Shown here: positions 46,661 through 57,999 of the stretch, one piece after another
Layout of the letters: every line of letters starts with the position of its first letter
How positions within the stretch are numbered: position 1 is the first letter of the stretch
Assembly (NCBI GenBank): GCA_963576735.1
Contig: OY755174.1
Span: 10,106,001-10,170,000, forward strand
Source: Bedellia somnulentella
Lineage: Eukaryota; Arthropoda; Insecta; Lepidoptera; Bedelliidae
DNA: 64,000 nt
Direction: 5' to 3'
Notes under the pieces: generated by a model
Database searches by the model: none
The model's input: the letters and a program-made list of their open reading frames with translations, nothing else
What the model was told of the DNA's origin: nothing
Translations under genes and position numbers: made by a program

Positions 46661-46704
46661 TCATAGACAGATGAAAATTATCGAATTATTTTGAAGTACT
46701 ACTA

Positions 46705-46968
46705 AGGGCCGGCGCTCACTGCCAGCATGGCATGGCAAAAGATTTCGGTACAGATACAGCATTTTTAGTCTTATTGCCATGCTTATAGAATTCATTTTGA
46801 CACAACGATGCCGAGGGAGGCTGCGGTAGGACAGAACGTCGGCATCGTTGTGTCAAAATGAAGTAAAATGAATTCTATACTCATGGTAATAAGATTAAAA
46901 ATGCTATATCTGTACCGAAATCCTTTGCCATGCCATGCCACGCCATGCCGGCAGTCAGCGCTGGCCCT
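46705..46968. mobile_element. Palindromic MITE
   Basis: 264 bp with arms AGGGCCGGCGCTCACTGCC / GGCAGTCAGCGCTGGCCCT, nearly self-complementary over about 115 bp per side, flanked by TA on both sides. GC-rich at the ends (GCATGGCATGGC repeats). No ORF. Confidence 0.7.
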
Positions 46969-47179
46969 TACACTGCGCTTTGTATCGAAACCATAGCGCG
47001 ATTCAGACAGGTACAACGCCATCTATCGAGCGCGCATACAATATTTATCGCAATACAATGGAGTTTTAGCTTTATTAATTTAATGAACTTTATGTATTAA
47101 TTTGTATTAATGATAGTCTATGTATTACATTTATATTATTCTTTTCTATTCTATGTATGTATTCATCCAATTGAATAGG

Positions 47180-47640
47180 TACTTGGACAACAAACAAAGT
47201 TAACAATGCAGTCAAAATCCATACATAATGTTCTTGCCAAACCGCAAATATAAAATTGTTTTCTAAGGCATATAATTTTTTAATGTTTTTATAATTTTTC
47301 CTTTATATGTGGCTAATGACCTATCTTGGTGCAAAATTTGAAGTTTCTAAGTCTGCTAGAAGTACCTTAGATTTTTGATGATCTGTCAGTGAGTCAGTGA
47401 GTGACAAAATGGTGTAACTTTGATCGACCGTAACTCCTAAACTATTTATTCATTTGGCGTGTAATTTCGAACTTAAGCTTGTTCTCATGCCTACTATTAT
47501 TCACCGAAAACCTAAACTCCTAGCTTTGTCCACGTCGAAGATAAAGGGGGGGCGAAACAGCCGCGAACCGCTTCGAGAAAAGATGGTACGGCCGTGCCCG
47601 TTTTGCTTGAGACTTGGCAGGGGCACTGCCGTGCCCCCAG
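47180..47640 (+). repeat. Possible Helitron-type end
   Basis: The last part of the right-only block. It contains GTCAGTGAGTCAGTGAGTGA and ends with a GC-rich hairpin, GGGGCACTGCCGTGCCCC, followed by CAG at the junction with arm sequence. A 3' hairpin near a boundary is what Helitron-like elements leave, but the canonical CTRR end is absent, so this is only a suggestion. Confidence 0.35.
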
Positions 47641-48139
47641 ATTTACGACACCTTAAATATATGTCACATTACCTTCTAAAACACTTGAAAGCAAACCGTA
47701 ACTTAACTTATCGCCTACCTACCACGTAACGTACTTACCGCTTGTGCTTTAAGGCAATTAACGTTCTCTAATCTAATAGCAGGAACAACAGGATTAACGT
47801 TTTTATTTTTATCACATTAAGATAATTTGTTGGTGGTAGATGTGCTTTACTACCACTACCCCTTTATAACTCTTACTTCTTAGCTTTCTGCATAGCTGCA
47901 ATATTATTGTCAAAATGTATTTCGCATCGCTGCAATATGTATTATTTTTATTATGTATAGCGTTAAGGCGATAAGTCCGCCTTTGTGTACATTTACTGTT
48001 TGTACCTATTTTGTAGAATACTGTTTGTGTGTTGTGTTTCTGTTTGCAATAAATTGTTTAAATAAATAAATATTTCTACGAACTATTCGCAAGAACTCAA
48101 ACTTACTTTTTCTTAGTTTTTGACATATCCATACATACA

Positions 48140-49610
48140 TTTGCTCACAGTCATAAATCCCAAAGAGGGGTAGCCAGAGCCTCAGAGCTAGAAACTTCTC
48201 AGCCGCATTTGGAAGTTGATAGGGGACAAGATGGTAGAGATAAAGTATCGTTGATGGGTCTTCAACCGCATCGCCCCATACCCTTAGTCATCTCATACGT
48301 CACCCGTGGGCGGAAAGGGGTAGTGACATTCTAAGCCGGCACTACAAAAACAACGTTGCCAGGATCACTAGTTGCGTGAATTTATGAAAACGAATATTTT
48401 GCCGCAAATTTTTCATACCGGTACATTTTGGTCAGCCCAAAACTTCCTTTGCCTTTTCGTAAGAAGTCTGTTTCGTCAAATTAAAAGTCGTTCATGGCAA
48501 AAGAAATGCAGAACAATTTATTACGATACCAATCTCTTTTTGCACTTAATTGATTTAGTATGCCGTTATGTCTTCTTTCTCTCTAAAGCATATAAAATAT
48601 ATATAAAAACATATACTTACGGCTATAAAGCCCTAAAACGGATACCCAAATCTTCAAAATAACAAATATCTCAGCTATTTTTGGAAGTTGAGTGGGGAAA
48701 ATATTGTGAAATAAAAGATTTTGACGATTTATCTCCAACCGCTTGGTCTCACGAAAACCCATGGGAAGAATTGGGGTAGTGCTATTCTAAGCCGATACTA
48801 CACAGCAGGCAAAAAAGAAACAAAGTAAATCAATCATGTCTTATGTTGGTGGATAGGTACTCCAGTTAATGTATCACAAACGCATTCCTGAATGAAAAAA
48901 TGTTGTACAATTAACGAAAATTTGTTAAAAGCCCTATCAAAATCCATAACCACAGATTGAAGGAAAAATAATATTAATGCTTCGCATGTTGGTTAAAGGG
49001 AGAGTTAGCTTAATATTTTTTACCATAAGCAAACAATACCCCTTTTAGGTAAACTTGAACACATAAATTGCTGAACAGATCCAAATGCACAAAGCATCCG
49101 TACAGTGAGAAGTAATTATATATTAATCTGTGTAGTGTCGGCTAAGAATAGCTCTTACCCATTTACCCCGTGGGATTCGTGAGGGGCAACTGAGGGTTTT
49201 GGGGATTTTTAGGTGATTGCTGGGCGATGCTGTTAGAGACCCGTCACCAACATCCTTTATTTTAGAATCTCTCGCACTTAAGTTCCAAAAGTGTCTAAAT
49301 CTAATTCTGAAGCTTAGGCTATCACTTATTGAGATATATAGCTATAAGAATAGGTAGCTATGTAGTATATAAATTAAAATTATGTTACCAATAACTTTTT
49401 AGTGCTGGCTTAGGATACTAACCCATTTTTCCCGCGGTGCGACTTAAGGGAATTGTGACTTTTTAAGTGTTTGTTGCACGATGCAGCTGGCAGCCCAACA
49501 CTAACCTTTATTTTCCAATCTTTTCCCCACTCTTGTTCTAAAAGAGGCTGAGGAATTCCTAATTTTTGAACTCTGGTTACCCCGTTTTTTGTTTCCAAAA
49601 TACAGGCTTT
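48140..49610. repeat. Cluster of SINE-4 copies (right)
   Basis: Mirror of 9725-11175: copies at 48140-48350 and 48610-48805 (minus), and 49130-49345 and 49395-49610 (plus). No gene. Confidence 0.7.
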
Positions 49611-49994
49611 AGCTAAAAACCAGGTATCAATGATTTACATGTGTTCCAGATTTCCCTAATAGTGGAATAGAATAAAGAATCGGGATCGCAGACAATAATC
49701 AGACAACCGTCTCGGGCCGCTTTTTATACATCGAAAAGCTGAAACTCTATGTATGCATCACCGATCTTAACACGTTTTCAAAATACTAAGTCATTTGGTA
49801 TCTGGCAAGTTACAAAAAGTATTGCATGGAATTTACCCTCAGGTAACAGGTAATCTCTGCCTATCCTTATTGGGTAAAAGAGTGCATATTTTAGATATCG
49901 TTGATATTACACCTATTTTATTCGTAGTTTTTACAAGACACAGAAGTTTATAATTAATCGGTTATTTTATAAAGAAAAAAATATATGTATTTGA

Positions 49995-50215
49995 TCAGTG
50001 TTTTTGCTATACAGCATTTACAAACGCTGAGTTATGGCCTAGTTTGTGTTACCATAGCACACATACCTTGCACATATCTACTTTGTTTGTTACTTTTTAA
50101 TTGATTTTTTTTTAGAAAATGTTTACCTTGTTTTTATATTTCTTGTAATGTATGTACCTATGTGACTGTTATGATAACATGAATAAAGATTTTATCTATC
50201 TATCTATCTATCTAA
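49995..50215 (+). repeat. LINE 3' tail with (TCTA)n, right arm only
   Basis: About 220 bp ending in GAATAAAGATTTTATCTATC and further TCTA units, absent from the left arm at about 9335. A short LINE or SINE 3' end with a microsatellite tail is typical of CR1/L2-type retroposition. Confidence 0.65.
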
Positions 50216-50278
50216 ATAAATAAATGCTACAAGTATTATTTAACATTGTACCTATAACTGTTGAGTTTTCTTCTCCAG

Positions 50279-50319
50279 GGCCAGGGACTCTCGGCTAACT
50301 AAGTCATCACCCTATTATA
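50279..50319 (+). other. Candidate 5' UTR exon, right
   Basis: The same splice-bounded segment as 9223-9264, but one base shorter (GGCTAACTAAG instead of GGCTACACTAAG). In the frame that would join the next exon the loss creates an immediate TAA, so a coding role would be broken here. Confidence 0.4.
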
Positions 50320-50659
50320 GTAAGTACATCACAAAGTGTTACAGGAATGATAATTTCTTCATATTTGAAATCCTTCAAGTTATTTGATACGTAGATATGT
50401 TTTATCATTATGCTATTTTTGTTTATTTTTTGTTCGAGATTTTATCAATAAAATAAAGATATAGTTATATCAATGTCATAGTTCCAACCTATAAAAAAGC
50501 AACTGTTTTTGCTCTAGAAACATTAGGTGTAAAAACCAAGAAACATATACAATTCTTATTTCTGTGTATAAATTGAATTTCTTGCAAGCTAACTCGTCTG
50601 CTTTTAATATTTTAATGCGCATATGTCCAAGGAAGTTGGTGCCGCTACATGATCTCAGT

Positions 50660-53600
50660 ATGTACCGGGATAGAAATACTGTCACAACAGTTCTGGCGAT
50701 CATCACCACTGTAGCGCTGCTGACTCCTCATTTCACTGCTCCATTGGTAAGTTAATTCTATCTATGCACCCTAATAGATTAGAACCCAAATTCCTGCAAC
50801 TGTCAAAAAATATTGCCACTAATTATACTCGTATTAGATCAAACATAAACTTTTAATTTTAATTTAAGATCAAACATCTATTTTTTTATGTCTTTTGTTA
50901 AGTTTACTATATCTACCGTTTTGCAATTGTTTGTAAAAAATGCTAAGAAACTTATCATATTTAAAAAAAAACCAATGCATAAAACTTAGTGGGCAATATA
51001 TTAACAAAAAAATATTCTTTTAACTATTATACCAATGCTAATTCGCTCTAATTAATCTTGATTGTCCATTACAAAACTACTTAACACATGGGTGTCGGCG
51101 TAGCTTCGTGATCGCAATTTATTAGTAGGAACGATATTATCACAACTTAAAAATTCGCTCTGGTATCTCATTAATTATCATACCATTTTATGAAACTTTT
51201 GATACCATAGCATATACATATGATTTACATAATAAAGAAAACCCACTTTTTGCTTGGACAGTGTATTCCAGCGATATGGGGCAGGCTTTGAACGCTTTGT
51301 TCAAATACGAGTACACTGTCTGGTATTTATTCGGTCATATGGGTCAAAAATATTACGAAGCTAAGCACAACGCATAAATATAGCAGAAATTAACAAAGGT
51401 TATATTTAAATTTATTCGCATGCTAAGAATTTCTTTATAACATTGCAGCCAGCGGAAACGGCAGACAAATCCATAGACAAAGATCGCAGTCAACGGCAGA
51501 TCAAGTCTAAGAAAAGTGTACCGGTCACCCCAAAGTGGGGCTTCTTCGGGACAATATTTCATCTTATTTTAGAGGTAGAGTTTGGTAAAAATAAGGTATT
51601 GTACATTAAGAAGTACTATACCATCTGTGACCTATAAACAATTTAGATCACTTATACACACTGACACTATGTAACCCGCTTTAAAGACGGGATGAAAATT
51701 TTAATTTTGCTCGTTTGCCTAACATTTTTACGAAGGGACGTTGCTTTGAAATATATATCTATCGGCTCTCTGTAACCAAAAATTTAATCCACGGCATCTA
51801 TCCTGAGTCGTTTGGTCCGCAACTTTTCTGACAACATCCAGTTCCCAGGTGCTATAACGGATCTCCTCGAATGCGAAGTTTCGAATCCATTTGCCTGTCA
51901 GTGCCTTAAGTCTACGTCAATACTACTGACTATTTCTATTCAAGCTAGTTTTGCCGCCTTCCCTTATAATGAAAGTACTCTTGGTTTTAGGTTTCAATAA
52001 CTTTAGAAGTTGGTAACCCTGTTTTTCTTTGTTGATTTATTTTCTTCGACAATAAGTTTTTTTTATTATTATTTTCTTCACAAGTGTGTTGCTAATAGTG
52101 GTATGACACACGTGAGCAATTAGTCATTACAGCTCTTGGTTCCTGAAAAATTCAACCTCGGTTGTAATGACTGACTATCCTTATATATTAAACGAGAGAG
52201 GGTGTAATTTGTGAACCAGCCTGTGTCGCGATGCTAAGAGCTAGAAAATTGGTTCAGGTATCAAATTGAAGGTCTCCATCTGAAGTTGTGCCGAAAACTC
52301 ATACATTTTCCATAACTGGATTAAAAATTGTTAGCGATTTATACATTGACAAAATTGGCCCATAGACTTTGCTGGAGTAAAAGCGCGCGCAAATGCGTCA
52401 GTCACGAGATTGAATTGATTCGCTCGCGAGCAATTTTTCAATTTTGGATTTAAACCGGATGCAAAAAAAATGTAGCCCACGCGGACGTAGTCGCGGGCAA
52501 AAAGCTAGTACTTACTTAAATCATAATGTTTAATGAGACAAAAATTGTTCTAAAATCTCTAGGCTATACTTTTTCGCTATGACTGATTACTGATTGACCA
52601 ACAAAGCAAAATGAAAATTGATAGCAAAAAAACTTCACTATGATGTTCAGAGAATAACTTAAAGGATATTTTCGCGGAAGGAAAAAAAGAGAATTTGAAC
52701 GACTTCATAGATACATATAACTACTAAGTTTTTTAATTGCGAGCTAAGCAATAATCTCAATGCTAATATCTTATCATAAATTTTGGTTTAATATTTCAGC
52801 TCAAATCTCAGTGATGGTGAAGATGTGATGTTAGAATATGTTTTCGGCTAATATCCATGAGCTAATTCCATCATCTATTTGAAATAGCACCTGATCTTCA
52901 AGAACACTACCATATCGTCCAACACGGTTACCAACTCATGGAACTTCCCATTACGCGGATTAAAGAATTCCTAAATTGTCTTATCCAGTCATAAAAAGCA
53001 CACACTCGACCACTCTACCTATATTTTAAATATCGCTATATATATATATATATTATTATTTTAATACATATATATTATTTTAATACAAGTACAAATGCAA
53101 AGCAGCCAACCCATATAATTTTGACGAAAAAAGAGCGGTTGCACAAAACTTCGACTTAGTGGGTGTTCTCTTCTCCAATGTTCGCGTTATCTTCCTGTGA
53201 TGATTGAAGTGGGCCTCGTGAGATCAATTATTCTTGTCTCTATGTACTCGTATAAAAAATGTTTCGTTACTGACTGACTGACTCATTGACAAACAGCGTG
53301 TAGCCTAAACAGCTGGACCTAGAGGGTTGAAATTTGGGAGACAGATAGCTTTGGTGTTTGAATGAGGACTAAGAAACTTTTTGCAAGAATGGGAATTGTG
53401 GGAAATTGAATTATTTAAGAAACTCCTGCAATATCGATTTTACCGTGTTGAAATTTGGCAATAAAACTCCTCAACAACAGATTGAAAGATACAATACGAA
53501 GGGATTATCAGAAATTCCTATGAAAGCGGAAATTATAGGAATTAAAGTTTATATTAATATTCTTTCATTTTCATTCCATCTATTTGATATACCTTTATGT

Positions 53601-56600
53601 GTTTGTAATTTTAACTATGGATTACTAAGATAAAGGTTTAAGGATTTGGGTGATGATGGTAGTGTTTCTGAGGTTGTCTCAAACTAACAATTCCAAAAGG
53701 GTAGTTTATCTATGATTTATTACAATTAATCGTTAAACCTTTGTTACAGCAAGCAAATGATACCAAAAGCGCTTATAATCAAATATCGGATTTAGTCAAC
53801 GCCCAATTCGTTGATGATAACGTAAGTACATTACCTCTTTTTTTTGTATAACTTCAAGGCGATAAATACTCAACATGAATTAAATATATATGATGAAATA
53901 TAATGGTGTATTTTAGAATATATTTATTTAGGATTTAAATAATTGCCTCCGTGATCTCGCGGTTAAGCGCTTGGCTTCAGGTACGGAGGTCTCGGGTTCG
54001 AACCCCGGGGGGTAAACTGACAAAATTTAATTTGTGAGATTTAACCCAGTTTGTAAGGATATTGCCGGCTATTCCCAGTAGTCTTACTGAATAGTCTTAC
54101 CAGTAGAACTAATGGGTTTTTCTTTTCCAATAGTCTTACCGAAAGTATGACATTGTCTATGTCATATTTTTCCCATTAGTCTTACTGAACATATTGTTTT
54201 AAAACATAGGCCGTAACTATTAGACATAGACAGGACCTTATTATAAAATGTACTATTGTTTTTAATATTTCAACATACACTTTATTGTAAAATTCAGTTT
54301 ACTAATTTATCAATAAGATATGTTAAGTTTAGGCCACGTTTTTTTCTATATATTTTGATAAATGAGATTAACGTTTTTTGGAAATTATAACTAGTATTTT
54401 TCCACTGCTTTTCACACATTTCTGATACATTTGAGGAATCAGGTTATTAAAACAGTTGTCACAGTTTGCGTAGCTCTCTCACAAGGTCCACCGATGATGG
54501 GGTCAAAATCGCCGATGGATGAGGGCAGCACAGAACCGGCCTTAGTGATCTTAGCCTATGTCCACTTGTGGACGTCTATCGGCTGATGATGATAGAATGT
54601 TAAAGTTGTTATTTGTTCATGGGTCCAACAGATATTTTTGTATAAAACCACTTAAGGCTTTTTTATTTATACTTCCCTGGTATTTTAAATACGAAATATG
54701 GCGAAATATAATCTAAAAATGCAAAGTTAACTTTAGAGAACGGCGTTCTGGCGGAAAGTATATTACAACAAAAAACCCATTCCCATATATATATTGCGAA
54801 ATATTTGGTTTATGGCAAATGCACCTCGATTAAATATTATGTGACAGAGAATCGGCCAATCAAAATATTTAATTTTAAATATTGCACTCAATTTCACTAA
54901 GGAGTTATGTCTATTAATCTTATTTGGGCTACATAAAACTTGGAACATTTAGATATACCAAAAAGTTTTGATTGCTTGGTAAGACTACTGGGAATTATTT
55001 TCCCAATAATCTTACCAGTAAGTCTATTGGGACAAAAATTCCCAATAGTACTGGTAAGACTATCGAGTAAGACTCCTGGGAATAGCCGGGATATTGCAGG
55101 CTTGAATCACCTGATTATCCGAAAATTAAGATGATTCCGTGCTTCGGAGGGCACGTTAAGCCGTTGGTCCCGGCTACTATTACGGTAGTAGTCGTTAGTC
55201 TGCCAACCCGCAATTGGTCAGCGTGGTAGACTATGGGCAAATCGCCCTATATAGGGTAGGCTCAAGCCCCTTGGTAGGGACATATTATATGGGCTGTGAT
55301 AAAGGATTGAAATAGGAATGATTATCTAGAAGGAAAGGGAAGAAATTCCTTAGCCACTTTTTATTTTTTAAATTATAAGATATTCTCTCAAAAGCACTTA
55401 TCTAAATTGAACTAGTTTTCTTCCTACTTTTTAGGTCGTGATGACTGATGTCAAGCAAGACAGTAACGGCACAACAGAGACCCCGAAAATATCAAGAAAG
55501 GAATTTTTAAACATTCTTGATCGTAACTTAAAAGGCTTAGCTAGACTTAGGGCCCTGGAATCGCGAGAGGCAAGAAAGGTTTGTATTTTCCCTGAATTGG
55601 TGAAAATATATTATTTATAATGACTATAATAAACTGTAATTCGTAAGGTCAATTCGGTATGCAAAGTTTTACAAAAGTGACGCTGATTACAAAACCATTT
55701 CGAGATATTAAGTTTTTAAACAATATTTTCTGGAAATTCAATCAAACAAAGATCAAATAACTGTATGAGTGTTTAACCTTCAAAGTCATTTCAAAGACAT
55801 TAGTTTTTGCAATTAATAAATAAAATATCGAAAATCATAGGTTTGTTTAATATAATATCGTAATAATATCATTTGAGATCATTCGTGAAAAGTTTTGCAA
55901 ACAGCAACATTTTTATTAAATATTTCGCTGCATTTGCATGTCGCTACGTGATTGTTGTCAGCGATGACGTCATTAAGAGAAAAAGTTTTACAATCTTTGA
56001 AAATTCATAACTTTACAATTAGTCATTTTAAATGAAAAATATTCATATTAGTCTTTTATTTTTGTGTTTGCTACCGAATAAAAATATTTAACAAATACCA
56101 AAAGAAACTTTGCATACCGAATTACAGCTGCTGCATCACTCATAATTATTTTCTGTAATAAACAACGCAAAAAATAGTTCCTCTTAGGGTTGGCCCTGGC
56201 AGAGACAATCGATATCCATTTTGAACGATCCTGCAAAACCTCTCGATCTTGATTAAGATTGAATAATCTTTTCATACATGTCTTTTCAATTTATTTTACT
56301 CCTACCTTTTTAACAACAACGACGCGCTTAAAAACCGCCTTGTTCAAAGGCTCTGGAATAAAATCCATTATAAAAAAAAACTAAATAATTTATATAGTAA
56401 ATAATAAATTCGCTGGGACATATTAAATCAGACCGTAACAAATAGTAAAAAAGGTGTTACTTATTAGCAATCCTGAATCAGGGATACACAATTAAGGCGC
56501 GTCTAAACACTAAAAACATAGGTGTATATATATGTCGCAGGAAAATCGTCAAACTCGTTAACTTATAAGTTTCCTAGGAAACTTGTAAGTTGACGGAAAT

Positions 56601-57951
56601 CCGTCAAACAGCATGCGAATTCACATCTTACCTGATAGGTTTTAGGAAGCTTGTAAAATAACGAACTCACCTCAGGAAAATTGTAAGTGGGGATCATTTT
56701 TGACAAGTTTCCTAGTTTTGAATTTATAATTTAGGAAATTTGTAAGCCTTCTAATGGCTGCTAGTGAAATTGTTAATGGAACCAGTTACTTATGATGATT
56801 GGTTAAGAAGTGAGTTGAGTAAAGAAAAAATCATGAATTTAAAGTAATGACAATGTTTTGATATTTTCAAATATAAATGGGGAACTGGACTAAGAAGGGT
56901 TTCCTGGCCGTTAGTCTTACTTAATAATAAACGAAAACTACGAATAATTTATTACGATGACGGATTTTCACACTAGTTTCCATTCGTTTATCAACCAACC
57001 TTCTGACTTGCTTTTCATACACTCACATCACAGTAGCGAATTTCTACTAAAATCAGAAGGTGGCGCTGGGTATGCGGCCACTTCACCTAACAATCACTTA
57101 AAAATCCTTTGGTTTCCTATTAGGACAACCGCGGGATAAAATATTATGAATGCAGTAAATTTGTAAGAGTTTAAAATCTTACAAGCATCGGTTAAGAATA
57201 GCACTAACATATTTCTGGCGGTAACCTATAACAATGGATGTCATTGGAGGCGATGCGGTTGGAGACCTATCGCCAATAATGTTTACATTACAATACAATC
57301 TTTTCCTCTTTAACTTCCAAAAGTAGCTAAGAAATTTCTTATTTTGACAGTCAGGCTACCAACCCTTTCTAGGGATTTATTGCTGCAAGTATAGGTATGT
57401 ATGTATCGGTATAAAAACGCTCTTTAAAAAAGAGATCTATAATAGATATATAAGGTGTTCATACTATATTACAATAAAGTATCACGATATATACTCAAAC
57501 AATTTATATTTCATAAATACTCTTAAAACTTTTTAATTTTATGTCAGTAACAACAAATAATAACAAATTAGTAGATTAGCATTAGTAAAGCAAGGAAAAT
57601 TTAGTTTCGATTGTCGAGTTGACAAGACGCGCGAATGCGTTACGTCACGTGACCGCCGCCACCCAATCCGCATTCACTAACATCCCTCTCTCCGCGCCGT
57701 CAGCGCTGCATTGACAATTTTCCTAGCGGGATTCAGGAAACTTGTAAAGTTCCTAAAATACAGAATTTAAAACTCGGAAACTTGTCAAAAATGATCCCCA
57801 CTTACAATTTTCCTGAGGTGAGTTCGTTATTTTACAAGTTTCCTAAAACCTATTAGGTAAGATGTAAATTCGTTTGCTGTTTGACGGATTTCCGTCAACT
57901 TACAAGTTTCCTAGGAAACTTATAAGTTAACGAGTTTGACGATTTTCCTGC

Positions 57952-57999
<48 letters not shown>

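Noticed and set aside
51812..52000. Possible extra exon of the secreted-protein gene (FPGAITDLLECEVSNPFACQ)
   Set aside because: Open in both arms, but the acceptor is weak, the donor ambiguous, and the other exons join in phase without it.
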